Source of the DNA: Lates calcarifer | Taxonomy: Eukaryota; Chordata; Actinopteri; Centropomidae | Assembly: GCF_001640805.2 (NCBI RefSeq) | Contig: NC_066855.1 | Coordinates: forward strand, 15,160,236-15,224,235 | Reading direction: 5' to 3' | Length of the DNA stretch: 64,000 bases | Shown: positions 38,301 to 50,540 of the stretch, piece by piece | Numbering within the stretch: the stretch's first letter is position 1 | How the letters are laid out: each line of letters opens with the position of its first letter | Program-made: the position numbers and the translations under genes | The notes under the pieces: generated by a model | Databases searched by the model: none | The model's input: the letters and a program-made list of their open reading frames with translations, nothing else | Told to the model about the DNA's origin: nothing

Positions 38301-38639
38301 GACAGCTTGCGCTCACATCCGTCTGTAATGGTTTCAGTTCAAATGTCATTATGTGTCTCGCTGCACAGCATTAACAGTCATAAAGCTTACTCCTTCCAGT
38401 TAGAGCCAGGCAGGGGCTGAATGATCATATGAGAAATTCAGTTCTCTCAAATTGAAATTGAGGTTTAGTGCAGGAGCTGTCCAAAAGCATGCGCTGGGAT
38501 TACCCAGCCAGGTGGTGAGTCAAACTGACGGAGAATAAAAGTAATTCAACTGCTGGCTGTGAGCCCACTCACAGTTTGCCTGTCCTGCTCCCCAGTACTC
38601 CCGGGTTGAAGATAAATGTCAGTGCAGCTCAGAGATTAT

Positions 38640-38828
38640 CTGTGTATGTATTTGAATGTGTGAGACAGTGTGTGTTTGTATTTGTCTGTGTGCATGTGGA
38701 TGTTTGTACATGTTTGTCCATTTGATTATGTGTGCGCATGTTTGTATTCACAGCCATGAATGCATGCCCAGGTGGGAGGGGAGTGAGTGTACTCATCTGT
38801 GTTTGTGAGCGTGTGTGTGTGTGTGTGC
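38640..38828. repeat. GT-rich region with (GT)n core (left copy)
   Basis: A long stretch rich in TGTGT, GTTTG and GCATG words ends in a (GT)n core at 38811-38827. The right copy (57866-58056) has one more GT unit in the core. Confidence 0.85.
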
Positions 38829-40532
38829 CAGAGCGGGAAAGTGATTCCCTTGATGGGCATGACAGATGGGCAGGGAGTGGCTCAGCTTGTTCTCTCTGCC
38901 ACCTGAGAAGCACACAGGCATGCATGTGTCTCAGTGCAGCGCTCACGCTCCCCTTTCATCCCTCTGACAGAAGTTGCTTTGTTTTGACTCAAGTGCTTGC
39001 TCAGGCCAGTTTCTAATATTAAGTTGTTCTGCACACCATGACAGAAAAAGTAGTCTACTAAAGCTGGAGTAAGGTTTTGTTTTTGATCCTGTTCCAGGCT
39101 GTTTTTCACCTTGCGAGGATTCATGTCTGCACAGAGAAAGGTGTTATGGGTAATTGTGGGTCACAGAGCAGCTTCAACCCCACTATCATTTCCAATGGAC
39201 CTGAACATCAAACAGGTTTGAAAAGGAGAAGAAAACCTGTGTTTAGGTTTATAAATATTTACACAAAAAAGCTACACAAATATCTCTGAACAACGCTCCT
39301 GTTCCAGCCTGCAGAAACCTGAGGCCAGAAGGTCAAAATAAAACTTGGCTCTCTGCAAACTGGTGTTTGTACTCAAAGATTGTTGGTTAGAGAATGATGC
39401 ATCACTCTTCACTCTACAATTATAAGTGGACTGTGTGTTTCTGCAGTTCAACAAGATCAACAGAATCGTGAGTCTTTTCTGGTAAAACAATCTCACTAAC
39501 TGTGGTACAATCATCATCAATAATTTATAACCTTAAAGTTCTGAATAGTGCATCTCCAGCATTTGGAGCAAGTAGCTCAGAAAAATAAGATATGGAAAAG
39601 TGAGAAGGCTACAGCTGCTATCTTAATATGTCAGATATTTAATCAACATTTCATTCTGTTCACCTCACCTTCAGTTTTTACAACGTCTGAACATGTAGTG
39701 TTTCTGTAAAATATCTGTTTCTGCCTTCTCAGCCCTTTCTAGCTAACGCTGAAAATTGAGCAGCAGGGTTGCATTTCCAAAGGATTTAGATTCAATAAAA
39801 TGCTGGTAGACCCCAGCTCTAACAATAATTGCTCTATCTTGCTGCACATCTGTCAGTGCACAGTGCACACTCAAAGCATGAAAATACAATATGAAAAGGA
39901 TCATCAGTGAATATGAAACATGCTGTGAAGCAAAGGTGTGATCTGTCAGTGACGCACAGCATGTTGGACCGGAGGAGCGCTGACTGTTGCAACTTGGGGT
40001 CTGTGAACTGTGCGATGCTCACGCTGGCCCGTTGCCACCCAACGTAAAGAAAAAGTGGCCCAGAATACCTGCTGCAATACCAAGCCGATTCCAATGTCTC
40101 CATTTACTGCAGTGATTTCTCAGTCAACAAAATAAAGTGCAGTGATGTGGACAGGTTCAGACAGTATAACAACACATTACACATAAGTATTTGCATGCTA
40201 CATTAATTCATGGGGAGCTGTCAAACCTGTCAGGGTGCTGTGCATACAGTATGTGCTATACAGCACATATGTACTATACATAAAGCCCATCCCCCTCCCC
40301 TCCTGAACCAAATGTGATATCTGCACCTGTGGAAATGAGACACTGTGTTCCAAGCATGGAAAAATAAAACCAACCCCACCTCCCCACCACTCTACTGACT
40401 TTGTGACACTATCATTGTAACTATACACTCACAGATCCCACTGATGTAGGTTAATAAAGTATGCACAGAAACAGGAACACTGAGTGATTTAACAGCAACA
40501 GGTTTACATGAAGCAATGAAAACATCTCTTAC

Positions 40533-40615
40533 CTTGGTGGTCAGTTGTCTTCAATTCAGTGTTGTCTCTTTACTTTTGATCCCGGCTTTCATCCCAAAAC
40601 AGGTCTCAGGGAACT
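40533..40615 (-). other. Weak candidate non-coding exon, minus strand (left copy)
   Basis: On the minus strand, tgtctgttctgattacag precedes an 83-base block that ends CCAAG before the donor gtaagagatg. All three frames contain a stop, so it could only be an untranslated, terminal or long non-coding RNA exon. The donor is good and the acceptor average. Such pairs also arise by chance in a window this size. Confidence 0.15.
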
Positions 40616-41170
40616 CTGTAATCAGAACAGACAATCTGTGATTCCCTCATATCTTTGCCAACAAAAGAAAAACATCCACCAGGAAACACACTACGAGGAG
40701 TGAAAGGACTTGCAGAGTGATCCTGTGAGACTAGAGTTAGCCAAATCCCACAGATAGTTGCAGCTTTAGCACAAGGAAATCCACATGGCCACTGATGCAT
40801 GCATGTACTGCCAAGTCAGGGATGACATAGGAGGAGTCTCAGGGTTCAAGAGAGGAAAATCCCCAGAGGAGGTAAAAGGTTTTCTTGTCTATGCAAACTG
40901 ATGTTAGATTTTCATGTGACCAGCTTACCACTAAAAGGCTTAGTAGTCTAATCCTTTAGCCAAATGAAGTGTCTAACTTAAGGCTTAGGCTGGCCAAAGG
41001 AATCAAAGGGAGTACGGCCCTTGTTAGACTAACCAGAGAACCAGGAAACAGTATGTTGAGGAATGTACTACAGGTACTCCCTTCATCATCTCTGGCTATT
41101 TTACTCTCTATGCAACTAGGCCTATTATTTATACTTGTGTTACAACCATTATAAAAGGAAGGCCTCAGGT

Positions 41171-41609
41171 AGTATTAACCAGATGTCTTAGCCAAGATGA
41201 ATGTTATTATCACTCACTTAAATGTCACTAGATGTCACAATCCTGGCAGCAAAAGTGAATAATTAGCCATCATGCCTCAACAACTATCATCATGGTTAAG
41301 ATGAGAATTGCATTTGTGAGTATGTGAATCTATAATAACTGCCGTAGAGACTGAGCACACATGCTTGGCATTCCAGTTTAGAAAACTTCACTTAAAAAAA
41401 GGACAGTTGTACTCTTGGCCTTGATGTATGACTATTAAAGTAAATCATATTCCATTGTAAATCTCATTCAATCATTTTTTACACTCAAACAGGATCAAAT
41501 GTGCCTCTGTGCATTAGATCAAATAAAGTGATGTGAAAAATATTTGATATTCGATTAATCATTTTAAGTCATCTTTCAAACAGAAATGTCAGATATTCTC
41601 CAGTTCCAG
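41171..41609. other. Segment present in left copy, absent from right copy
   Basis: Between shared flanks caggt (ending 41170 and 60395) and cacattctcaaat (starting 41610 and 60405), the left copy has 439 bases and the right copy has only aaatggcct. I see no terminal repeats, target-site duplication or poly-A tail in the 439 bases, so it looks like a deletion with a few filler bases in the right copy rather than a mobile insertion in the left. The right-hand breakpoint falls inside a copy of dispersed repeat B (about 41553-41720). Confidence 0.9.
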
Positions 41610-41720
41610 CACATTCTCAAATCTTTATCTTATGAGATAAAATGAATATCTTTGGGTTTGGGGCAGCTGGTTGGACAAAACAAGACATTTCTAGACATTA
41701 CACAGGGCCTTAGCAACTCA
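41553..41720 (+). repeat. Dispersed repeat B, copy (left)
   Basis: It contains gattaatcattttaagtcat, atgtcagatattctccagtt, tgaatatctttgggtttggg and gttggacaaaacaagacatt, in the same order as at 3060. The breakpoint of the 439-base presence/absence difference falls inside this copy at 41609. Confidence 0.6.
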
Positions 41721-42629
41721 TTTCATATGAAAACTATTGACAGATCAGCAGTCCTCTTGCTTATTGTTTATTATATTTAGTTCTTTCATTTTTTATAAAT
41801 GTGTTTTAATATTTCAATTGTAGAGGCACTATATAAATGAAGTGAATTATTATCATTTGAATTTAAAAAAAGAAAGAAACTGTATATTGATGGCACCTCA
41901 GGTGACGTGACCTGACAGTAAATTTACAGCAGGGTGCAGCCTAATCTAGCCTAGAGTAATGATATTGCTAGCAGCTAATGCTACTCCCTAACTCTGAACC
42001 CATCTGCCAATAAAGCATTACTAAAAATACAAAATTAAGAAATATAACACTGACCCCAGAACAGGTGTAAACAATACCCATTCAGCAACATTTCTGTGAA
42101 ACATTTGTTTCATTAGGGGTAAGCTAAAAGGCTAGTGCTAACCATTGTTAAAAGTACTGCATCAATGACAAAATATGTACATTTCTGTGCATGTGAAATT
42201 ATTGATTGTTCAAGTCACTTGTATTATCATAAGTAAAAATGAATGATATCAAACTGCTTTCCAATTACAGCATATCATATAAATGACATTTTGTATCTGG
42301 TCTTGGACTGTGTTGTATCACCTTAGAGTGAGAGATACACAGCCCTCCATGAAGTTAATAAAAAGTTGATGCCAATGACAAAGTACTTGTAAAACTAAAG
42401 GCATGCTTTAAGTATTTTAAAAATGCATGTGATTAATTTCCTGTCAGTCAATCAGTTTTTTTATTGCTAGTTTCATCACTGATTGAAAAAAAAAAAAAAA
42501 CATATCCACTGACACACACACAGGCGCATTACATAATAGTTGTCTCTGTCTCTGGCACAACAGATAAATCTCTCCACGTTGTGTTATTACCTGATGACAT
42601 TCAGCCAAGAAGCGCTGTGACATTCTCAC

Positions 42630-42680
42630 CTTTCCACCTGACTTGGCAGGCGGCAGACATAAGGCCACTCCCATCTGACA
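42630..42680 (-). other. Candidate 51-bp microexon, minus strand (left copy)
   Basis: On the minus strand, tttctgcatctattcag precedes and gtgagaatg follows a 51-base block ending GGAAAG. All three frames are open; one reads CQMGVALCLPPAKSGGK. The length is a multiple of three. The acceptor pyrimidine tract is only moderate. The same sites are unchanged at 61428-61478, but this says little because the copies are so similar. The peptide is not recognised. Confidence 0.18.
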
Positions 42681-43004
42681 CTGAATAGATGCAGAAATCA
42701 TCTTTGGATGCACATGATTGTGACTGCTTGCTTGCAAGGTTATCAAAAAGTAACATGTGAAGAACTGGTGGCCTTTTTGCAATCAGATTTTGGCTCACAA
42801 CTGCCGCTGTCTCACATATCAAAGTCAGTAAACAGAAGCTGTGTGAGTCATGTATTTTAAGTATTTGCTTCTTTTGCAAGTCTTAGATGCCATGTTTTTG
42901 AAAACAGTTTATGGCATCTTGTGTTCCCTTTAGAGGAAACACAAAGAAAGCATTGACTGCTAAATGCAGTTAAATGTTGAGTAGAGAGGTGGAGCTTATG
43001 GTAT

Positions 43005-44004
43005 NNNNNNNNNNNNNNNNNNNNNNNNNNNNNNNNNNNNNNNNNNNNNNNNNNNNNNNNNNNNNNNNNNNNNNNNNNNNNNNNNNNNNNNNNNNNNNNN
43101 NNNNNNNNNNNNNNNNNNNNNNNNNNNNNNNNNNNNNNNNNNNNNNNNNNNNNNNNNNNNNNNNNNNNNNNNNNNNNNNNNNNNNNNNNNNNNNNNNNNN
43201 NNNNNNNNNNNNNNNNNNNNNNNNNNNNNNNNNNNNNNNNNNNNNNNNNNNNNNNNNNNNNNNNNNNNNNNNNNNNNNNNNNNNNNNNNNNNNNNNNNNN
43301 NNNNNNNNNNNNNNNNNNNNNNNNNNNNNNNNNNNNNNNNNNNNNNNNNNNNNNNNNNNNNNNNNNNNNNNNNNNNNNNNNNNNNNNNNNNNNNNNNNNN
43401 NNNNNNNNNNNNNNNNNNNNNNNNNNNNNNNNNNNNNNNNNNNNNNNNNNNNNNNNNNNNNNNNNNNNNNNNNNNNNNNNNNNNNNNNNNNNNNNNNNNN
43501 NNNNNNNNNNNNNNNNNNNNNNNNNNNNNNNNNNNNNNNNNNNNNNNNNNNNNNNNNNNNNNNNNNNNNNNNNNNNNNNNNNNNNNNNNNNNNNNNNNNN
43601 NNNNNNNNNNNNNNNNNNNNNNNNNNNNNNNNNNNNNNNNNNNNNNNNNNNNNNNNNNNNNNNNNNNNNNNNNNNNNNNNNNNNNNNNNNNNNNNNNNNN
43701 NNNNNNNNNNNNNNNNNNNNNNNNNNNNNNNNNNNNNNNNNNNNNNNNNNNNNNNNNNNNNNNNNNNNNNNNNNNNNNNNNNNNNNNNNNNNNNNNNNNN
43801 NNNNNNNNNNNNNNNNNNNNNNNNNNNNNNNNNNNNNNNNNNNNNNNNNNNNNNNNNNNNNNNNNNNNNNNNNNNNNNNNNNNNNNNNNNNNNNNNNNNN
43901 NNNNNNNNNNNNNNNNNNNNNNNNNNNNNNNNNNNNNNNNNNNNNNNNNNNNNNNNNNNNNNNNNNNNNNNNNNNNNNNNNNNNNNNNNNNNNNNNNNNN
44001 NNNN
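43005..44004. other. Assembly gap, exactly 1000 N
   Basis: This is a run of exactly 1000 undetermined bases. The round length suggests a placeholder inserted by a scaffolder rather than a measured distance. It sits precisely between the two copies of the ~18 kb duplicated block: the last base before it matches 61803 and the first base after it matches 24792. Open frames that run through it are meaningless. Confidence 0.99.
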
Positions 44005-47000
44005 TTCATTAAGATCGTTTGGCTGCTAATGTTTAGACACCATTTAACATTTGATCTTTTTATTAAATGACAAAAAATTTAGTCATGCCAAACCAAACCA
44101 TGCCATGCATTTATTATGCACGCTATATGTTCTTGTAATAAACCACTAGCCAGGAATGTGCAAAATTAAGTTAAAATAGGTTGACTCTAGCAGCCTGTGA
44201 ATCACAGGTTGTTGACAATGCAAAATATAACCACTGAGATCAGATTCTTGAGCGTTTCCTGTCACATTGTCAAAGGATATATCTGAATTTATATTAAATT
44301 CCCTGCAAAATCAATGCTGGAGGGAATCAAAATACACACAAGTACAGTAAATAAACTCTGTAGTAAATACAGAGCAGTATTAGATTCCAGTTTCCCAGTG
44401 ACTGTCAGCTGAAAGACATTCAGGAGCTCAGCTGCAGCTTGATGAATGCACAGCAGCCAAAGTTTCTCAGCTGATCTGGACTAACTTTGACTTTGCCATA
44501 AGTTCAAGCCAATTCCCACCTCCCTCCTCTCTTTCACCAGATAAGCACAACAACAATGGAGTAAAGGTCTGGCGAGGGAACAGCAGGCGTCTGATAGACA
44601 GCAGAAAAAAGCGTCAGTACTGGCAGCCTCGCACTCTGAGCAATTGCCCTGCCAAATCCTCTGATTGAGTACATGTGCCTTGTTGCTTATTTAAAACCAG
44701 GGCAACTATGGTGCTGCCAGCCACAGCACAGATACTGTACAATGTCATGCTTAGTATACAGCAGAGCAGCAGCTACCCAACAACATCCTGTAGAGAGGCA
44801 ACACTCAGCACTGTACATCTGCATCCTTGGAGTCTTTATGTATTAAGTAACAGCCGTAGCACAGAGAACCAGAGCCTGTGGATTAGTGCTTGGGAAGACT
44901 GGGAGTTTTTTTTTTAAATCATGTAACAGTTGAAGTTGTGGGAAATCTACCATGAAGAGCCCCCTCTTGATTTAGTTCTCTTAGTAACAAGAGCTAGTGT
45001 TTTACAATTTAGCTCTGTGGAGCCAGTGTATCACATGATATATGAAGTTTTGCTGCTGGCCTGTGCTAACATCACAATCCCACTGTGTAATATCAACTAC
45101 ATAATAACTACCATCAGAGCCAAACTTGAATTAGGAAAGCTCTACGACAGCACAGCCCTTCCCCTTTACAGAAAATGTGATTCCATTCACATAGTACATA
45201 ATTGATAGCTCTACATATGAGCTACTATGTTTTGGCTGGATCAGTATCTCTAACAGAGAGACACTCCTTGTGGAGTAACCATATGCTTGCCTTTTGTGTC
45301 AGAGAACTGGAGATGTGAGAGCTCCTGTATATGATCTGTGATCAAATCTGTAATAAAGTGGAAACTGGAAAAAGCAGAAACATTTTCTGTGAACCCTGGA
45401 TCAGGAAACCTGCTGCTTTTGCTCCTCTGGCTTGCGAGTCAGCTTTTGTCACTGACATCAGTTCCTTAAAAGTTGTCTACTGGTTGAGCAAGAACTGATC
45501 TTATGCATTGAAAATATCAAATAATTATATACAGTAGCTGCCAGCTGAAGAATGTTAAAGAGAGGCAGGTTATGTCTTAAAGAGAATTTGAGATGTTAAA
45601 ATACAGCCTGTTATTCAAAGACATATGTCAACAACCACAACAGGCCTGGAGGACATTCTGTGGTAGCTGGCATGAATATATTACTGCTACACTTTAAGGT
45701 TGCAGAACAACTAAAAGACTTCTAACTGCCTGATGCAACAGCTTCCACTGCAGTGTAAGAGGCCTTTGTGTAGCCTTTATTCATTCAGTCTGACATTTTG
45801 CTCATGTTGGTCCAATTTTTTGTTTTACCGTAACTAAGCAGTAGCAAGTGATGACAAAATTTTCTGACAAGAATTTTCAGTTTACATGGAAGCTGTCATA
45901 GTCAGGACTGGGAAAACATAAAGCTACCATTTTTATGACAATCAAAGAAGAAAATTAGTGTTAGGATTGTAACCTGCCATTTTGTAGTCAACTGTTTTGC
46001 ATGAATGTAGACAGCTAGCTAGATATGTAGGAAGATTATGTCCCCATTCTTAATCCCACCTACAAAGCTCTGATTTGTCAATTGTTTCTCTAACTGGGGG
46101 AGACAGCCATCAATGAGGACAACACCACAACTAGAATAGCTGAATAAATTTGAAGATGTGAGACAGACTGGCTTTGTGTATAATGTTGAAAACAAAACAC
46201 TGCTATTAAGTAGCTCTTGAGGGCAACTGAACTGTAGACTCCTGTGGACAACTTCTGAAGTAATAATGCTGGAAAAATGTGATTCCTAAACAAGTTAGGG
46301 AAGGTCTGTTAACCATGTTTGGCTTTCAACATAGACAACAATGGGCTAAGACTGGATCAACAAACTAGAATTTACATTCACTATAAATGGTCAGGGAAGT
46401 TGAGAGCAGAAACCAGCAGCACTTGATTTCCACAGCCTTTCAAGCCCTTCAGATATGTTTATGTCTTTGAGTAATGTTAAATTAATGCAGAGCCATAGGA
46501 TTCCAGGTGCACTGCGAGGATCAGAGGCTCAGTGTTTTTGTCTTTTTTGGCTTCATTTCAGCACATGAGGATTGTTTCTGATTTTGTTATTCTTACATGT
46601 GGCTGGAAACAGAACTCACTAGACTGTACTGTGTTTATAGGTAAGTGTTTACACGTCTCAGATGTGTGCCAGCACAGTGAAGTTCACGAGTGACATAACA
46701 CACAAAAAGCATGAATAATATTCTTCTGAACATGACAGAGAGAACTGGAGAGATGTGAGGGAGCTGGCTTGACTGCAAACATGCAAGGCAACACATCCGC
46801 TCTGCACATGTGTTCTCCGACCTCAGAGGAGCCACCAAACTGGAAATCTGAACCAGACCAAATACAATGGACAACCAAAGAGGCCTACGATAGAGGGATG
46901 AGTGAGCAAGGGAGTTGAGGCAGGAGGGGATAAGGATGGCACCGCAGCCAAATTCACTAAATCACTGGACTAATGTGCAGCAGGCTTTTCATCTGAGCAT

Positions 47001-49165
47001 CTCACACATGCACTGAAAACACTTGAAATGCTGTCTTGAACAGCCTCTATACACACCAAGTCCTCTGTACATGAACCCACATAAAAGCACAGCGGATAGA
47101 CCCCTGTGTCAACAGCGCTTAGTAAATCTTAGCATTACACTTCATCAGCATACTAAAACAATTAACGGTAGTTTGTTAATCAGCATGTAGATACCAGACA
47201 AACACGATGTACTGGAGAGGAAACAGAATCAGAGAAAATGAGAAAATGAGACAGAAGGGTCATGCAGAGGTAGAGGGACAACAGACGAGTCACGGGGGAA
47301 CTCAGATGAAGACAGGAAGGGTAGGAAGAGAAAGCAAACCTCTATTCGGCTGAGCCTTTGGCTCCAGGATAGACAACATCTGTAGAACAAATTTCTCTCC
47401 ACTTGACTTTGTTTTTTTTTTTTGTTTAGTTTTTTCCTTCACAAAAAGGAAAGGCAGAGCGGGGTAAGCTCTGGGAGAAAAGGAGACAAAACTAGAGAAG
47501 AGACAAAACAAGAGTGAGGCTGCCAAACACAAAGTGATGCACATGTACACATGAAAACAAAACAAAACTTAGGCAAGCCCTCTCTGAGGGCATTATGACC
47601 TCTAAATATTACATTTACTTGACTTCATTCTTGCCTCTTAAAAACAAAATGATGTATACCCTAAATAGGAGCAAGGCTGAAACTACTTTACACAGAATAA
47701 TCTTGATAAGTGAAGTTTAGGAAAATTTGGCACATTTTCCAACTGAAACACATAACTTACTGTATCTGTAGTTTTCTGGGGGGTTAGGGTTAAGGAGAAA
47801 AATGCACTTTTAATATAACTTTTATACTACAATGTTGTAGTTCTATTACTGCATGGCCTATTTTTACCAATGACAATAAAGATGTAACTTGCACAAGCAT
47901 ATGTCACTGATATACAGAGGAATGTAAAGTATTAACTCATGCTTTGTGAAAGATTTTACTGGGGGCTACAAAATCACTCATCCCTGAAGGAGAGTGAGAG
48001 CGATGCTGTGGGTCACAGAGGTTAGTTAAACACTGCTGGACAATTTATCAGGTAGTGACAAAAAGACACAAATTGAAAGTAAAGGAGTGAGGAAATAAGA
48101 CACAGAGGAGGAAAGAGACCGGGGGCAAAAGCTATGTGACAGTCTGCAAAAACCTTCTTGGGAGAGGCTGTCCGTGGCCTGATTGTCAGCCCTCTTTTCC
48201 TCACAGAGACAAACACTCCCTGGGGTCAACATGCGGGGTGACAGACGTGGAGTGAGGGGGCCCATGGTGCTGTAGCAGCCTGTAGTTGATTTAGAATTTT
48301 TGAGCATGAGCCAAAATTCCTGAAGGAACGCAGTAAGCAGGGGGGCGGCCATAAAGACCAACTCAGAACTGGCATATAAAGAAAAAAAAGGAGAAAAGGA
48401 AAAAAAGGGAATGTGGTGAATATGAAATAACTGTGTGTGTATATGTGTGTGTATGTGTTTGTGTGAGGGAGGAAGAACACAGACATGCTGGTGTTGCTAT
48501 GGTGAAACAAGATGGGGGAATGAGAGAATTCCAAATAGGAACATTGGGGGTGCAGTGTAGGAAACGTGCCAGATAGATATCTAGAGGTTCACATGTGCAT
48601 GTGTGTGTGTGTGAGTGCCTGTGTCTCTGTGTACCACTATGTCTTAGCATGGAGGGATAAAATATATTCAACAGAGTGTTATGAAGGTACAACACCTGGT
48701 AGAGTAAAAGGGAAGAGGGCAAGTCAGGGTCAAGGAGAGTGTGAAAGCAGAGTATACAAAAGTGAGAAAGGAGACAGAGAGACAAAACATTTTTAAATAA
48801 AAACAAGGTGATAAATTGGGTAATAGTTGAGTGAGAGCTAGGTGTTAACGGTTGAAGTTAACTGCTAGTTCTCCTCAAGGTGTACAGTAGGGGGGTAGAG
48901 CTCTGGAGTAGAGGTCATCATGAGTCCACTTGGTTTCTGGTGACCAGGACCAGAGTCAAGCCATGGATCCCAGATCTGTGGGTCAATATGTCTAATGCCT
49001 GAGTGGCGATCAGCCCTGATCACAGAATGAGTGTGTATTTTCAGAGAGAGGCAGAATGTGAACTGTGACTTGCAAAAAAGACTGATCTTTTTGAAGTCAG
49101 CCACACTTTGGGTCAGGTCTAATTGTCCTGGGGTCTACTTCGAACCTGGTCTGACGGTCCCTGGA

Positions 49166-49301
49166 TCCGCCTTCCTTTTGAAGAAGTCAATATATGCATA
49201 GTTTGCAGGGTTAGAGTAGGTCTTTCTCCAGGTCTGTTTCAGATAAGTCTAAACTCGATCTCTGAGGAGCCAAGGCTAGACTAGAACCCAACCTCATCAA
49301 A
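49166..49301. other. Divergent patch, right copy (longer version)
   Basis: This is the counterpart of 29981-30066. It carries about 50 additional bases, spread over at least two insertions around the shared ccaggtctgtttcagat island. The flanks on both sides return to near identity. The mechanism cannot be told from the sequence. Confidence 0.85.
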
Positions 49302-49839
49302 CCTATCCTTTTGTATCTCTGCTTTTCCAGACATATCGATAAACATTTATCATGTCTGTAGACAGATGATTCTCTAATAGGCCTCTGTGGTATCAGATAT
49401 GGCCATAGTTTAGCACACTTAGCATATGTGACTGTACATTACTTCACCAAAGAAAATCATAAATACATCAAGTCTTGAAACCCTAAGCTCTAACAGAAAC
49501 ACATAAATTAAGAAGTAAATTTTAATTCTGTTCTTGGTTATAAGCTCTTATGTACCTCAGTGTTGGTTTTAGCTCAGCCTGGACTTGCAGTGATCCTTCA
49601 GCCAGCAAGAACCAGCTTGGTGAGTCTGTTTCATACTGAGCCCCCATTTTTTTTTCTTCCTCTTTATCAGCACCTTCTATTTATAGCAACTTTACTGCAG
49701 CAGCACAGCTTAGTACAGTACGTTCCATAAAACACAGGCCTCTCCTGACCACATCCCCAGGCATGTCTCTGCATTCGTCTCCCACTGCTCTATGCATGAG
49801 CGTATGGTGAGTGTTGGAATGTTCTAGACAGGGGGAGAC

Positions 49840-49872
49840 CCACACACACACACACACACATACACACACACA
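49840..49872. repeat. (CA)n microsatellite, short interrupted allele (right copy)
   Basis: Counterpart of 30602-30653, with about 10 CA units, a TA interruption and five more CA units, followed by an extra aataaca. Confidence 0.95.
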
Positions 49873-50280
49873 ATAACACCCTCAGACATGCACTCACAAG
49901 CCTTGGGCATTCACACATAGACAAAGATAAAATGACAAACAGACAGTGATGAACACACTGGGACACACTCTGAGACACCACACAAGGACACACAAACACA
50001 TTTAAGGACACACATAGAGTCAAATAAAGAGAGTGACACACACTAAGGCACACACACAGACTGGGATATAGTCGCTGCATATATTACATTAAAGGAAAAG
50101 GTGCAGTATTCCAGTGATTTGTGGACAGTTAAGCCAACATCTAAACAAACAACTGAATTCATATGAGGGTATTCAATCCATTAAGACTATATAATGTCAC
50201 CAAACTTAAACAAAAATTCAGTTTCCAGCATCACAAAGGTGAATATTTGCTGAATTCCTTAGAGCTCTGTGAAAGTAAAC

Positions 50281-50378
50281 TGAATATCTTTGGTTATTTC
50301 ATATTGTTAGTTGGACAAAACAAGCATTTTTAAGACAACATGTCAGTCTTAAGGAACCTATGATGGACATTTTTCTCT
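50281..50378 (+). repeat. Dispersed repeat B, fragment (right copy)
   Basis: Duplicate of 31055-31153, with one visible substitution (tgaatatctttggt here). Confidence 0.5.
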
Positions 50379-50438
50379 CATTAACTTCAGCCCATAAATT
50401 ACACACACTGCCCTGTATACATGCAGCAGGAGAGTAAT

Positions 50439-50540
50439 GTTTGAAGGACACTTTTTCATGCATCATGCGGGAGGAGCTAGGGCTCAAACCTTCAACCAAG
50501 CCATCAATGGCCCCAACCCACTCTATCACCTGAGCTACTG
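50439..50540 (-). mobile_element. tRNA-derived SINE fragment (right copy)
   Basis: Duplicate of 31211-31312, with the same A box and B box and one visible substitution (ggagctagggctc here against ggagccagggctc). Confidence 0.65.

Larger units (their letters stand above)
24792..43004 (+). repeat. Left copy of ~18 kb direct duplication
   Basis: The block of 18213 bases starts at ttcattaagatcgtttgg and ends at gagcttatggtat, directly against the N run. It aligns in the same orientation with 44005-61803 over its full length. The coordinate offset is 19213 at the start, about 19198 near 27.4 kb, 19228 near 31.5 kb, 19225 near 40.9 kb, and 18799 at the end. It contains no gene I can support. It holds one tRNA-derived SINE, three copies or fragments of dispersed repeat B, CA/GT microsatellites and two weak exon candidates. 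The abrupt end at the gap suggests the edge of a contig that overlaps its neighbour. Confidence 0.97.

Noticed and set aside
38456..38522. Plus-strand block ending in a strong donor (aggtg/gtgagtc)
   Set aside because: The only usable acceptor (ggtttagtgcag) has almost no pyrimidine tract. The open frame of 13 codons is too short to weigh.
42974..44029. Long open frames of over 330 codons on both strands
   Set aside because: They run through the 1000-N gap and are artefacts of undetermined bases.
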